From Ferruginibacter sp. (lineage in GTDB: Bacteria; Bacteroidota; Bacteroidia; Chitinophagales; Chitinophagaceae), in assembly GCA_025359625.1 (NCBI GenBank), contig JANYFT010000221.1, positions 1-32,040 on the forward strand: 32,040 nt of DNA, given 5' to 3'. This document shows positions 25,529 to 32,040 of this stretch, in pieces. How positions within the stretch are numbered: the first letter of the stretch is position 1; each line of letters opens with the position of its first letter. A model generated the notes under the pieces. The model saw only the letters and a program-made list of their open reading frames with translations. It was not told where the DNA came from and did no database searches. The position numbers and the translations under genes are program-made.

Positions 25529-25546
25529 CCAACTTTATAATAAGCT

Positions 25547-27262
25547 ATGAATGTACAAAAACTACTTACAGTATTCTTCTTTTCGGTGTTTTTTATTTCT
25601 GCATCTGCACAAGTTTTTCCTGCAAAAAAATATCCACAGGGATATTTTCTATGGCCCCTGGTTGCTAAAGTGGCGCTGGCTGCCAATTTTGGCGAACTAA
25701 GGCCCAATCATTACCACATGGGTTTGGATTGCAAGACCGAGCAAAGAGAAAATGTAACGGTGGTGGCTGCCGCAGATGGATATGTAGCAAAAGTTAAGAT
25801 CGAGCCGTATGGCTTTGGCAGGTGTATCTACATCAATCATCCCAACGGTTTAACTACGGTGTATGCCCATTTAAATAACTTTAATCCTGCACTTGAAAAA
25901 TACATCAAAGAACAGCAGTACCAGTTAAAAAACTGGAAAGTATTTATTGATATTCCGGGCAGTTTATTCCTCGTAAAAAAAGGGCAGTTCATTGCTTATA
26001 GTGGTAACACTGGCGGCTCGCAGGGGCCACATACACATTTCGAAATAAGGGATACAAAAACCGATAAAGTATTGAACCCTTTATTGTTTGGGTTTCCTAT
26101 AGCAGACAATATTCCCCCGGATATTTTGCGTTTAGCCGTGTACGACAGGGGTATCAGCACCTATGAACAAAGCCCGAAATTTTATCCGCTAAAAAAAGTA
26201 AATGGTGTATATATCACCAGCCCGGCAGTGCTCATTCACAATACAGATAAAGTAAGCTTTGCCATCACTGCCTATGACCGGTATACCGGTTCTTTCAATA
26301 AGAATGGTATTTACCAGGCTGTTTTATTTGATGATGAAAGTCCGGTAGTTGGTTTTCAGATGGATAGTATCAGCTACGATGAAACCAGGTATTTGAATGC
26401 CCATATTGATTATAAATTACGCAGCAATGGCGGCTCTTTTGTACAACACCTCAGCAGGTTACCTGGTTATGTTAAGGGGATATATAAAGAAGTTAGTGGC
26501 GATGGTGTTATCAATATTGACAACGAAAGTGTACACCATATAAGTATTGAAGTAAAAGATGCGTATGGCAATACTTCGCTTTTAAAATTTGGCGTGGAAA
26601 GAGGCCGGGGAAAGCAAGAAAAAAATATACCAGGGCCCGAAATGGATCAGCAGCAAATAATATTTCATCCAAACTTTATAAATGTATTTGAAAATGACAA
26701 GGTGAGTTTTTATTTACCTGAAAATAGCTTGTATGATTTATTCAGGTTCAGGTATAATGAAATAATTCCTGCTAAAGGTTTCCCCATTTTTCAATTACAC
26801 AATACTACCGTGCCTGTGCAGACTATGTTTCCGGTAAAAATAAAAAACACCGTTACCAACCACCCGGATAAAATGGTAATGCACCGCTTTGGCAATGGAA
26901 AAGATGATTATGCAAAAGCAGTGAATGAAAATGGCTGGTACAAAGCAAGTTTCAGGGAATTTGGCAGTTTTCAGTTGCTGGAAGATACCATACCACCAAC
27001 CATTACGCCCATTGGTTTTAGAGAAGGTATGCACACCACTAAACTTAACCGGCTCGCTTTTGTTATTACTGATGCAACTGAAGAACTGATTAATTTTACA
27101 GCAATGCTTGATGGGCAATGGCTGCGTTTTAGCAACGATAAAGGCAGAATATTTATTTACAAATTTGATGAGCATTGCCCGCCGGGAGCCCACGAACTTA
27201 TAATTAGTGTGGAAGATTGTGTGGGAAACAAGACAGAAAAAATTTATCATTTTACCCGCTAA
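25547..27262 (+). CDS. Exported M23 family zinc peptidase (LytM-like)
   Basis: A 571-residue protein with a signal peptide (MNVQKLLTVFFFSVFFISASAQ). The M23 domain follows at once (about 35-185) with all metal and catalytic residues: HMGLD (His57, Asp61), YAHL (His108) and PHTHFE (His162, His164). Such domains cut peptidoglycan cross-bridges. Because the metal ligands are intact, it is probably an active enzyme rather than an activator. About 385 further residues have no recognised domain but look like beta-sandwich modules (DDESPVVGFQMDSISYDETR, LIISVEDCVGNKTEKIYHF), perhaps for binding or anchoring. The bcp gene follows after 36 bp, and a -7 box lies directly upstream. Confidence 0.92.
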   Translation: MNVQKLLTVFFFSVFFISASAQVFPAKKYPQGYFLWPLVAKVALAANFGELRPNHYHMGLDCKTEQRENVTVVAAADGYVAKVKIEPYGFGRCIYINHPNGLTTVYAHLNNFNPALEKYIKEQQYQLKNWKVFIDIPGSLFLVKKGQFIAYSGNTGGSQGPHTHFEIRDTKTDKVLNPLLFGFPIADNIPPDILRLAVYDRGISTYEQSPKFYPLKKVNGVYITSPAVLIHNTDKVSFAITAYDRYTGSFNKNGIYQAVLFDDESPVVGFQMDSISYDETRYLNAHIDYKLRSNGGSFVQHLSRLPGYVKGIYKEVSGDGVINIDNESVHHISIEVKDAYGNTSLLKFGVERGRGKQEKNIPGPEMDQQQIIFHPNFINVFENDKVSFYLPENSLYDLFRFRYNEIIPAKGFPIFQLHNTTVPVQTMFPVKIKNTVTNHPDKMVMHRFGNGKDDYAKAVNENGWYKASFREFGSFQLLEDTIPPTITPIGFREGMHTTKLNRLAFVITDATEELINFTAMLDGQWLRFSNDKGRIFIYKFDEHCPPGAHELIISVEDCVGNKTEKIYHFTR

Positions 27263-27298
27263 GACAACAACAATAATTAACAGAAAAACCTATTTAAA

Positions 27299-27772
27299 AT
27301 GGCCATGCCGACAGAAGGTAAAAAAGCTCCCACATTTACAAGCTTAGATCAAAACGAAAACAAAGTTTCGCTGGAGATGTTTAAAGGGCAAAAAGTAGTA
27401 TTGTATTTTTATCCTGAAGATGGAACACCTACCTGCACTGTGCAGGCTTGTAACCTGAGAGATAATTTCAGCGCTTTAAAAAAAGAAGGCATTGTTGTTT
27501 TAGGTATTAGCCCGGATGAAGTAGCCAAACATAAAAAGTTTGAAACAAAATTTGATCTGCCTTTCACGTTACTGTCTGATACCAAACATACCATCATAGA
27601 AAAGTATGGCGTGTGGGGAGAAAAGCAACTATATGGCAGAAAATATATGGGGCTTTTGCGTACTACTTTTTTAATTGATGAAAAAAGCATCATCCGCAAA
27701 ATATTTTTAAAGCCAAAGAGTAAACAGCACACTGAAGAAATTTTAAATGCCTGGAAAGAAATTGGTGGATAA
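27299..27772 (+). CDS. bcp: Thioredoxin-dependent peroxiredoxin (BCP/PrxQ type)
   Basis: Reduces hydrogen peroxide and organic hydroperoxides in the cytoplasm using thioredoxin. The 157 residues are the usual length. The active site reads YFYPEDGTPTCTVQACNLRD, with the peroxidatic Cys46 and resolving Cys51 five residues later, as in the atypical 2-Cys PrxQ group. GISPDEVAKHKKF, LLSDTKHTIIEKYGVWG and TTFLIDEKSIIRKIF complete the fold. A second Met two codons after the start could also be used. The next gene overlaps its 3' end. Confidence 0.96.
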   Translation: MAMPTEGKKAPTFTSLDQNENKVSLEMFKGQKVVLYFYPEDGTPTCTVQACNLRDNFSALKKEGIVVLGISPDEVAKHKKFETKFDLPFTLLSDTKHTIIEKYGVWGEKQLYGRKYMGLLRTTFLIDEKSIIRKIFLKPKSKQHTEEILNAWKEIGG

Positions 27773-28058
27773 TTACTTCACCATAAAAGAAAACTCCTGG
27801 CTGGCAAAAATTGCTGCATGGAAATTAAGCAGCCAGTCTGTTGCCATGGTATTGGGCAACACCATTCACCTGCACAACACTACCAAAGAAGATTTTCTGA
27901 AAAATGAAAAATGGGTGAAGCATGAGCTGTGCCATATACAGCAATTCCGGCAACATGGCTATATTGGTTTTATTGCAAAATATCTATGGGAAAGCATGCG
28001 CAAAGGATATCATAATAACAGGTTTGAAGTAGCAGCCAGAGCAGCTGAAGCCGAATAA
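27747..28058 (+). CDS. Small HExxH zinc-motif protein (DUF4157-like)
   Basis: Up to 103 residues, with the motif KHELCHIQQF (His59, Glu60, His63) and conserved-looking flanks (VLGNTIHLHNTT, GFIAKYLWESMRKGYHNNRFEVAARAAE). The HExxH form and the closing Glu-rich helix resemble the short DUF4157 proteins annotated in Chitinophagaceae, which look like reduced metallopeptidase cores. The ATG at 27747 overlaps bcp by 26 bp. A GTG at 27765, preceded by GGAAAG, would shorten the overlap to 8 bp and is a good alternative start. No signal peptide, so it is cytoplasmic. Whether it is a working protease is unknown. Confidence 0.75.
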   Translation: MPGKKLVDNYFTIKENSWLAKIAAWKLSSQSVAMVLGNTIHLHNTTKEDFLKNEKWVKHELCHIQQFRQHGYIGFIAKYLWESMRKGYHNNRFEVAARAAEAE

Positions 28059-28087
28059 TCGTATATTTATTCTTTATTTATTTTTTC

Positions 28088-30961
28088 ATGCTCCATATTT
28101 TAAAGTACCTCTTTATCCCCATTTTTATCGCCGTTGTAATAATCAATTCTCCGGCCATGGCACAAATCAACAAACCTGTTGAGCGGGTCGCACTGAAACA
28201 TTATATAGACTCCGGTGCTGGAAAAACGAAAGCAAATTTCAATGATTTTACGTTCCTGATTTGTTCAATTGACGATAAGGAGATAAAACAGTTTTCGAAA
28301 GATAAATTGATAACTATACAGCGTCAGTTGAACGACTCTGTTTTTATTATCTCCTTAAACAAAATATTTTCTGCAGCTGATTTTCTACAACGCTTCAGGT
28401 GGATTAAAAAGGCAAGTACTAATTGGAAATTATCTCCTGATTTATTATCACAAAGAACTACACAGCAACTTTTTTTTCCTTCGTCATTTTTTGTTTCCAT
28501 CTTAAATGCCCGCAATTTTATGTATAGAAATAGGGATAAAAAGATTGTGGTGAGTAATACTACATCGACTACTATTTTTATTGCAACAATTAGCAGCAAT
28601 GATGGTTTCAATGAGTTATTGCAGGAGGATGATGTATTTTTCATTGCCCCTTACAGTACACATCCCAAAGAAGAATTACAGGTAAACAATCTTGATTTGA
28701 GCGTAAATAAAATTAACCTACTGCATAGCAACATGCCTTTATTAAACGGCGGCGGCATCACCATTTCAATCAAAGAGAATTTGCCGGATACTACCGATAT
28801 TGATTTTGCAGCAAGATATATGTACAACCCACTCGAAGCAGCTACTGTTTCTTCGCATGCATCCATTATGGCTACCATGGCTGCAGGGGCAGGTAATAGC
28901 TGGTATTTGGGCAAAGGGGTGGCAAGTGCGGCAACAATAACTTCCTCCAGCTTTAATAACCTGCTGCCCGATGGGGATGCCAATTATCAGCAAAACCATA
29001 TTTCGGTACAGAATCATTCTTATGGTGTAGGCATCGAAAATTTTTATGGTGCAGATGCTGCTGCTTATGATGCCAGTGCTATACAAAACGATGCGGTGTT
29101 ATTTGTTTTTTCTGCCGGCAATGCTGGTAATTTACCGGCGCCATCGGGCAATTATGCCGGCATAGCTAACCATGCAAACCTTACCGGAAGTTTTAAGATG
29201 GCAAAAAATATTATCACAGTTGGTGCAGTAGATTCTTTTGCAGTTGTGGCCAATGCAAGTTCCCGTGGCCCTGCATTTGATGGCAGGGTAAAACCCGAAT
29301 TGGTTGCGTATGGCGAAGATGGCAGTTCTGGCGCTGCTGCATTGGTTTCGGGTACTGCAGCCATTTTACAACAGGTGTATAAAAATGGCAACAATGGCAA
29401 GCTGCCACCTGCTGCTTTAATAAAAGCGATACTCATAAACAGTGCCGATGATGTGAGGCCTGCGGGCATAGACTATGCTTCCGGGTTTGGAAATTTGAAT
29501 GCGTTAAAGGCAACAGAAAATTTACTTAACTCAAAATATTTTTCTGCTTCGGTGTCAAATAATTCAAGCAGGGAATTTTCATTAAATATCCCTGCTAACA
29601 TCAGCAAAGCGAAATTTACATTGGTGTGGAATGATGTGCCGGCCACGGCAAATGCTTATAAGGCTTTGGTAAATGATCTGGATATGGAAGTGCTGTTACC
29701 TGCCGCAAATCAGTTGTGGAAACCCTGGGTGCTGAATAGTTTTGCCAATGCGGATTCTTTATCAGCGCTGCCTGTGCGTAAAAGGGACAGTCTTAATAAT
29801 GAAGAACAAATTACATTGGATAATCCTGTTGCCGGAAATTATAAAATTATTGTAAATGGTTTTAGTGTAAGCAGTACAGCGCAATCTTTTTACATAGCCT
29901 ATCAACTTGATACGATAAATAATTTTTTATGGGATTTTCCTGCGACAACAGATAATATTTTTCCCGGAGTTGCAAATATTATCAGGTGGAATACAAACAT
30001 TAATGCCGCCACTGCCAAGCTATTGTTTAGTATCGACAATGGAAATACCTGGCAACTTATTGACTCTTTAATTAACCTCAACAAAAAATATTTTTACTGG
30101 AATGCCCCTGATACGAATGCCCTGGCGATGCTGAAGATGCAGATAGGGACACAGGATTTTTTGACCGATACATTTACCATCAGTAAAAAATTAAATTTTA
30201 AAGTTGGGTTTAATTGTACAGACTCCGTGCTTTGGTACTGGAATAAATTACTCGGCATTAACAGCTACCGCCTATTTAGTTTGCAGGGCAAATACATGCA
30301 GCCCGTTGCTACTGTAAGCGACACACAATTTGTTTTTAATAAAAGCAATTTCCCTTTTCTTTATTTTGCTGTTGCACCCATTATCAATAGCAGAGAGGGC
30401 GTTAAAAGTTATACGGCGAATTACACTGAGCAGGGGGTTGACTGTTATATCAATAATTTTTTAGCAGACCTGCAAAATGATAATACAGCTAACATCCAAT
30501 TACAATCAGGAACAATTTATTTTATAAAAAAGATTGTATTTGAAAAATTGCAGCAGGGAAATTTTGTTTCTTTTAAGGAAATAAATACTATTGCCGGTTT
30601 AAATTATGCAGTAACAGATAACAACTTACAAAAGGGTATTAATACATACAGGGTCCGCATTGAATTGATGGATGGCAGGATCATTTACAGTTACACCACC
30701 AGTGTTTTTTATTTTAGTAATTCAGGCATTGTTATTTTTCCTAACCCCGTTAAACAAGGCGGTAATGTAACAATACAACTGAATGAATTATTAAACCAGG
30801 TGATAAAAATTTCAGATGTGTTAGGGCGCATAGTTTTTAATAAACAGGTAAGTTCAACATCTGTAAAAATCCCTATTAATTTTTCAAAGGGAATTTATTT
30901 TATAACAGTTACAAATCCCGAAACAAATGAATCAGCCGTTTTTAAAATATTAGTACAATAA
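28088..30961 (+). CDS. Subtilase-like (S8) surface protein with a type IX secretion domain
   Basis: A 957-residue protein: signal peptide (MLHILKYLFIPIFIAVVIINS), a prodomain-like stretch to about 210, an S8 domain (about 215-480), beta-rich modules, and a C-terminal sorting domain from about 880 (IFPNPV near the start, VLGRIVF, FSKGIYFITV at the end) typical of type IX cargo. Aligned by eye, His257 (SSHASIMA for the usual SHGTHVA), the oxyanion Asn345 (SAGNAGN) and Ser414 (GSSGAAA for GTSMAAP) are kept. The Asp site (SIKEN for the usual VIDTG) holds Glu230. Activity is therefore uncertain. It should be carried across the outer membrane by the type IX system and released or anchored. It is 29 bp after the HExxH gene on the same strand. 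Confidence 0.9.
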   Translation: MLHILKYLFIPIFIAVVIINSPAMAQINKPVERVALKHYIDSGAGKTKANFNDFTFLICSIDDKEIKQFSKDKLITIQRQLNDSVFIISLNKIFSAADFLQRFRWIKKASTNWKLSPDLLSQRTTQQLFFPSSFFVSILNARNFMYRNRDKKIVVSNTTSTTIFIATISSNDGFNELLQEDDVFFIAPYSTHPKEELQVNNLDLSVNKINLLHSNMPLLNGGGITISIKENLPDTTDIDFAARYMYNPLEAATVSSHASIMATMAAGAGNSWYLGKGVASAATITSSSFNNLLPDGDANYQQNHISVQNHSYGVGIENFYGADAAAYDASAIQNDAVLFVFSAGNAGNLPAPSGNYAGIANHANLTGSFKMAKNIITVGAVDSFAVVANASSRGPAFDGRVKPELVAYGEDGSSGAAALVSGTAAILQQVYKNGNNGKLPPAALIKAILINSADDVRPAGIDYASGFGNLNALKATENLLNSKYFSASVSNNSSREFSLNIPANISKAKFTLVWNDVPATANAYKALVNDLDMEVLLPAANQLWKPWVLNSFANADSLSALPVRKRDSLNNEEQITLDNPVAGNYKIIVNGFSVSSTAQSFYIAYQLDTINNFLWDFPATTDNIFPGVANIIRWNTNINAATAKLLFSIDNGNTWQLIDSLINLNKKYFYWNAPDTNALAMLKMQIGTQDFLTDTFTISKKLNFKVGFNCTDSVLWYWNKLLGINSYRLFSLQGKYMQPVATVSDTQFVFNKSNFPFLYFAVAPIINSREGVKSYTANYTEQGVDCYINNFLADLQNDNTANIQLQSGTIYFIKKIVFEKLQQGNFVSFKEINTIAGLNYAVTDNNLQKGINTYRVRIELMDGRIIYSYTTSVFYFSNSGIVIFPNPVKQGGNVTIQLNELLNQVIKISDVLGRIVFNKQVSSTSVKIPINFSKGIYFITVTNPETNESAVFKILVQ

Positions 30962-31068
30962 ATAACGTGTACAAAAAAAAGTCTAATTTCCAATTGCATT
31001 CAGAAATTTTAACTAATTTTTGATTCAATTTTAATCTACATCTCAATTCTACATTTTAAAAACTTTTT

Positions 31069-31896
31069 ATGAAGAAAATCTTGCTCAACCTTATGCTCGT
31101 GTCACTTATCGCAGTAATCATAAGTTCCTGTAAAAAAACTTCTTCTGCGGATGCTAATACTGATGTTATCTCTGCAGAAACAAAAGCTAAAATTGCCAAG
31201 CTTGGTTTTGGTACAGCCAATGTTCAAAAAACAGAAGATGGTTATTTGGTAGAAGGTGATATTAATTTAACTGAAGCACTGTTAAACAGCACACCAAATC
31301 AATTGTTATTAAGAGTTGGTACTGAAGAACAATACCGAACTACCAATCTGGTTACTCCAATAGGAAGATCATTTAAAATTTTAGTAAGTAATTTGGGAAC
31401 TGCTTTTGTACAAGGAACAGACCTTGCTATTGCCCGTTACAATAATTTGGGTTTAAAAATAACTTTTGAAAGAATAACTACCGGCACACCGGACATCACC
31501 ATTCTTGGTTTTAATCAAAAGGCAAGAGGAGGTTATATCACTTTGGGTTCATCTGGTTTTCCAACATCAGGTGGAGCCCCATACAATACAGTTAAAATGA
31601 ATACCAATGCACAGGCGTATGGCACCAACCCTGATGTTAATTATGTAGGCAGTGTTATACAACATGAATTAGGCCATTGCATCGGAATGAGGCATACTGA
31701 TTATTTTAACAGGGCTATTAGTTGTGGTGGTAGTGTAAGCAACGAAGGTGCCTCAACAATTGGTGCTATTTTAATTCCTGGAACACCGTTTGATGCTACA
31801 AATGCAGATGGCTCCTGGATGCTGGCCTGCTCCAATGGTGGTAACCGTACTTTTAATTCAGACGATATTACAGGATTAAATTACCTCTATAAATAA
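31069..31896 (+). CDS. M57-like zinc metallopeptidase lipoprotein
   Basis: A 275-residue protein with a lipoprotein signal (lipobox ending SSC, Cys21), so lipid-anchored in the envelope. The zinc site HELGHCIGMRH (199-209) is the extended HExxHxxGxxH of metzincin-like enzymes, followed by TDYFNR. This matches the Bacteroidota family annotated as peptidase M57 / dual-action HEIGH metallopeptidase. The end has a typical FNSDDITGLNYLY segment. The N-terminal part (residues 25-100) is a family-typical leader domain with no recognised motif. It stands 107 bp after the S8 gene and is followed by a strong terminator. Substrate unknown. Confidence 0.9.
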   Translation: MKKILLNLMLVSLIAVIISSCKKTSSADANTDVISAETKAKIAKLGFGTANVQKTEDGYLVEGDINLTEALLNSTPNQLLLRVGTEEQYRTTNLVTPIGRSFKILVSNLGTAFVQGTDLAIARYNNLGLKITFERITTGTPDITILGFNQKARGGYITLGSSGFPTSGGAPYNTVKMNTNAQAYGTNPDVNYVGSVIQHELGHCIGMRHTDYFNRAISCGGSVSNEGASTIGAILIPGTPFDATNADGSWMLACSNGGNRTFNSDDITGLNYLYK

Positions 31897-31915
31897 ATAG
31901 ACATTACTTCAAATT

Positions 31916-31948
31916 AAAAAAGGGTTGTTAGCTAACAACCCTTTTTTT
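31916..31948. terminator. Bidirectional palindromic terminator
   Basis: GGGTTGTTAG and CTAACAACCC form a perfect 20-bp palindrome (31922-31941), flanked by six A on the left and seven T on the right. It works by sequence on both strands, between the M57 gene and a converging gene. It overlaps the last two bases read into the neighbouring stop codon. Confidence 0.88.
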
Positions 31949-32040
31949 ATAACAGCCATTCCACTTCGCCAAAATCAAAAAAGTTATCAATGGCATCAAT
32001 TGTAAATAGCTGCCCGTTTTGAGTAACCGATTTTACCATT
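31947..32040 (-). CDS. 3' end of an unidentified gene leaving the window
   Basis: On the minus strand the frame from the right edge to a TAA at 31947-31949 is open for 30 codons, ending FFDFGEVEWLL. It converges on the M57 gene and shares its terminator, which supports a real gene end. The product is not recognised. An ATG at 32037-32039 is present, but the gene probably extends beyond the edge. Confidence 0.5.
   Translation of the reverse strand, partial: MVKSVTQNGQLFTIDAIDNFFDFGEVEWLL

Noticed and set aside
1-32040. CRISPR arrays, tRNA, rRNA, insertion sequences or prophage genes
   Set aside because: No regularly spaced repeats, cloverleaf-like sequence, transposase or phage structural gene was recognised on reading both strands.

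Overview
The window looks like a chromosomal segment of a Bacteroidota bacterium, most likely from the Chitinophagaceae/Sphingobacteriia side. The evidence is AT-rich DNA, start sites with little Shine-Dalgarno signal, several upstream boxes matching the Bacteroidota -7 consensus TAnnTTTG, a type IX secretion C-terminal domain, a HExxHxxGxxH M57-type lipoprotein, a CarB that stops after its second ATP-grasp half, and many proteins typical of that group. No rRNA, tRNA, CRISPR array, transposase, integrase or phage gene was seen.

Left part (1-7700): the 3' part of acetyl-CoA synthetase (acs) converges on a large secreted M16 zinc peptidase across a shared hairpin terminator. A membrane-anchored alpha/beta hydrolase and queA (queuosine tRNA modification) form a tight pair. 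An exported L,D-transpeptidase follows on the other strand.

Region 7750-10670 (minus strand) is a regulatory cassette read right to left: a 62-residue exported peptide, an ECF sigma factor, a membrane-anchored anti-sigma-like protein with a duplicated N-terminal domain, and an outer-membrane beta-barrel protein, closed by a hairpin terminator. This order suggests an envelope-stress or surface-sensing unit.

Region 10880-15380 (plus strand) holds kbl, an orphan lutB-type Fe-S protein, a Uma2-family nuclease-fold protein and a polysaccharide-deacetylase-like protein whose start overlaps the Uma2 stop.

Region 15550-25490 (minus strand) holds purH followed by an EamA exporter, then carB, a second Uma2 protein, comEC and a tandem-OmpA-domain protein, and upstream of carB a YtxH-like small protein. 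Purine (purH) and carbamoyl-phosphate (carB) synthesis each have a TAnnTTTG box just upstream.

Right part (25540-32040, plus strand): an M23 peptidase, a Bcp peroxiredoxin, a small HExxH protein overlapping bcp, a very large subtilase-like protein with a type IX sorting domain, and an M57-like lipoprotein. A palindromic terminator follows, then the 3' end of a minus-strand gene leaving the window.

Most genes are housekeeping or envelope functions. The items most worth a second look are the subtilase with a non-canonical Asp site, two Uma2 genes whose -7 boxes sit 3-5 nt before the start codon (predicted leaderless mRNAs, one promoter lying in the end of carB), the duplicated domain in the anti-sigma protein, the small Cys-Cys exported peptide at the head of the sigma cassette, and a structured non-coding stretch between carB and ytxH. 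I found no evidence for a wholly new multi-gene system.
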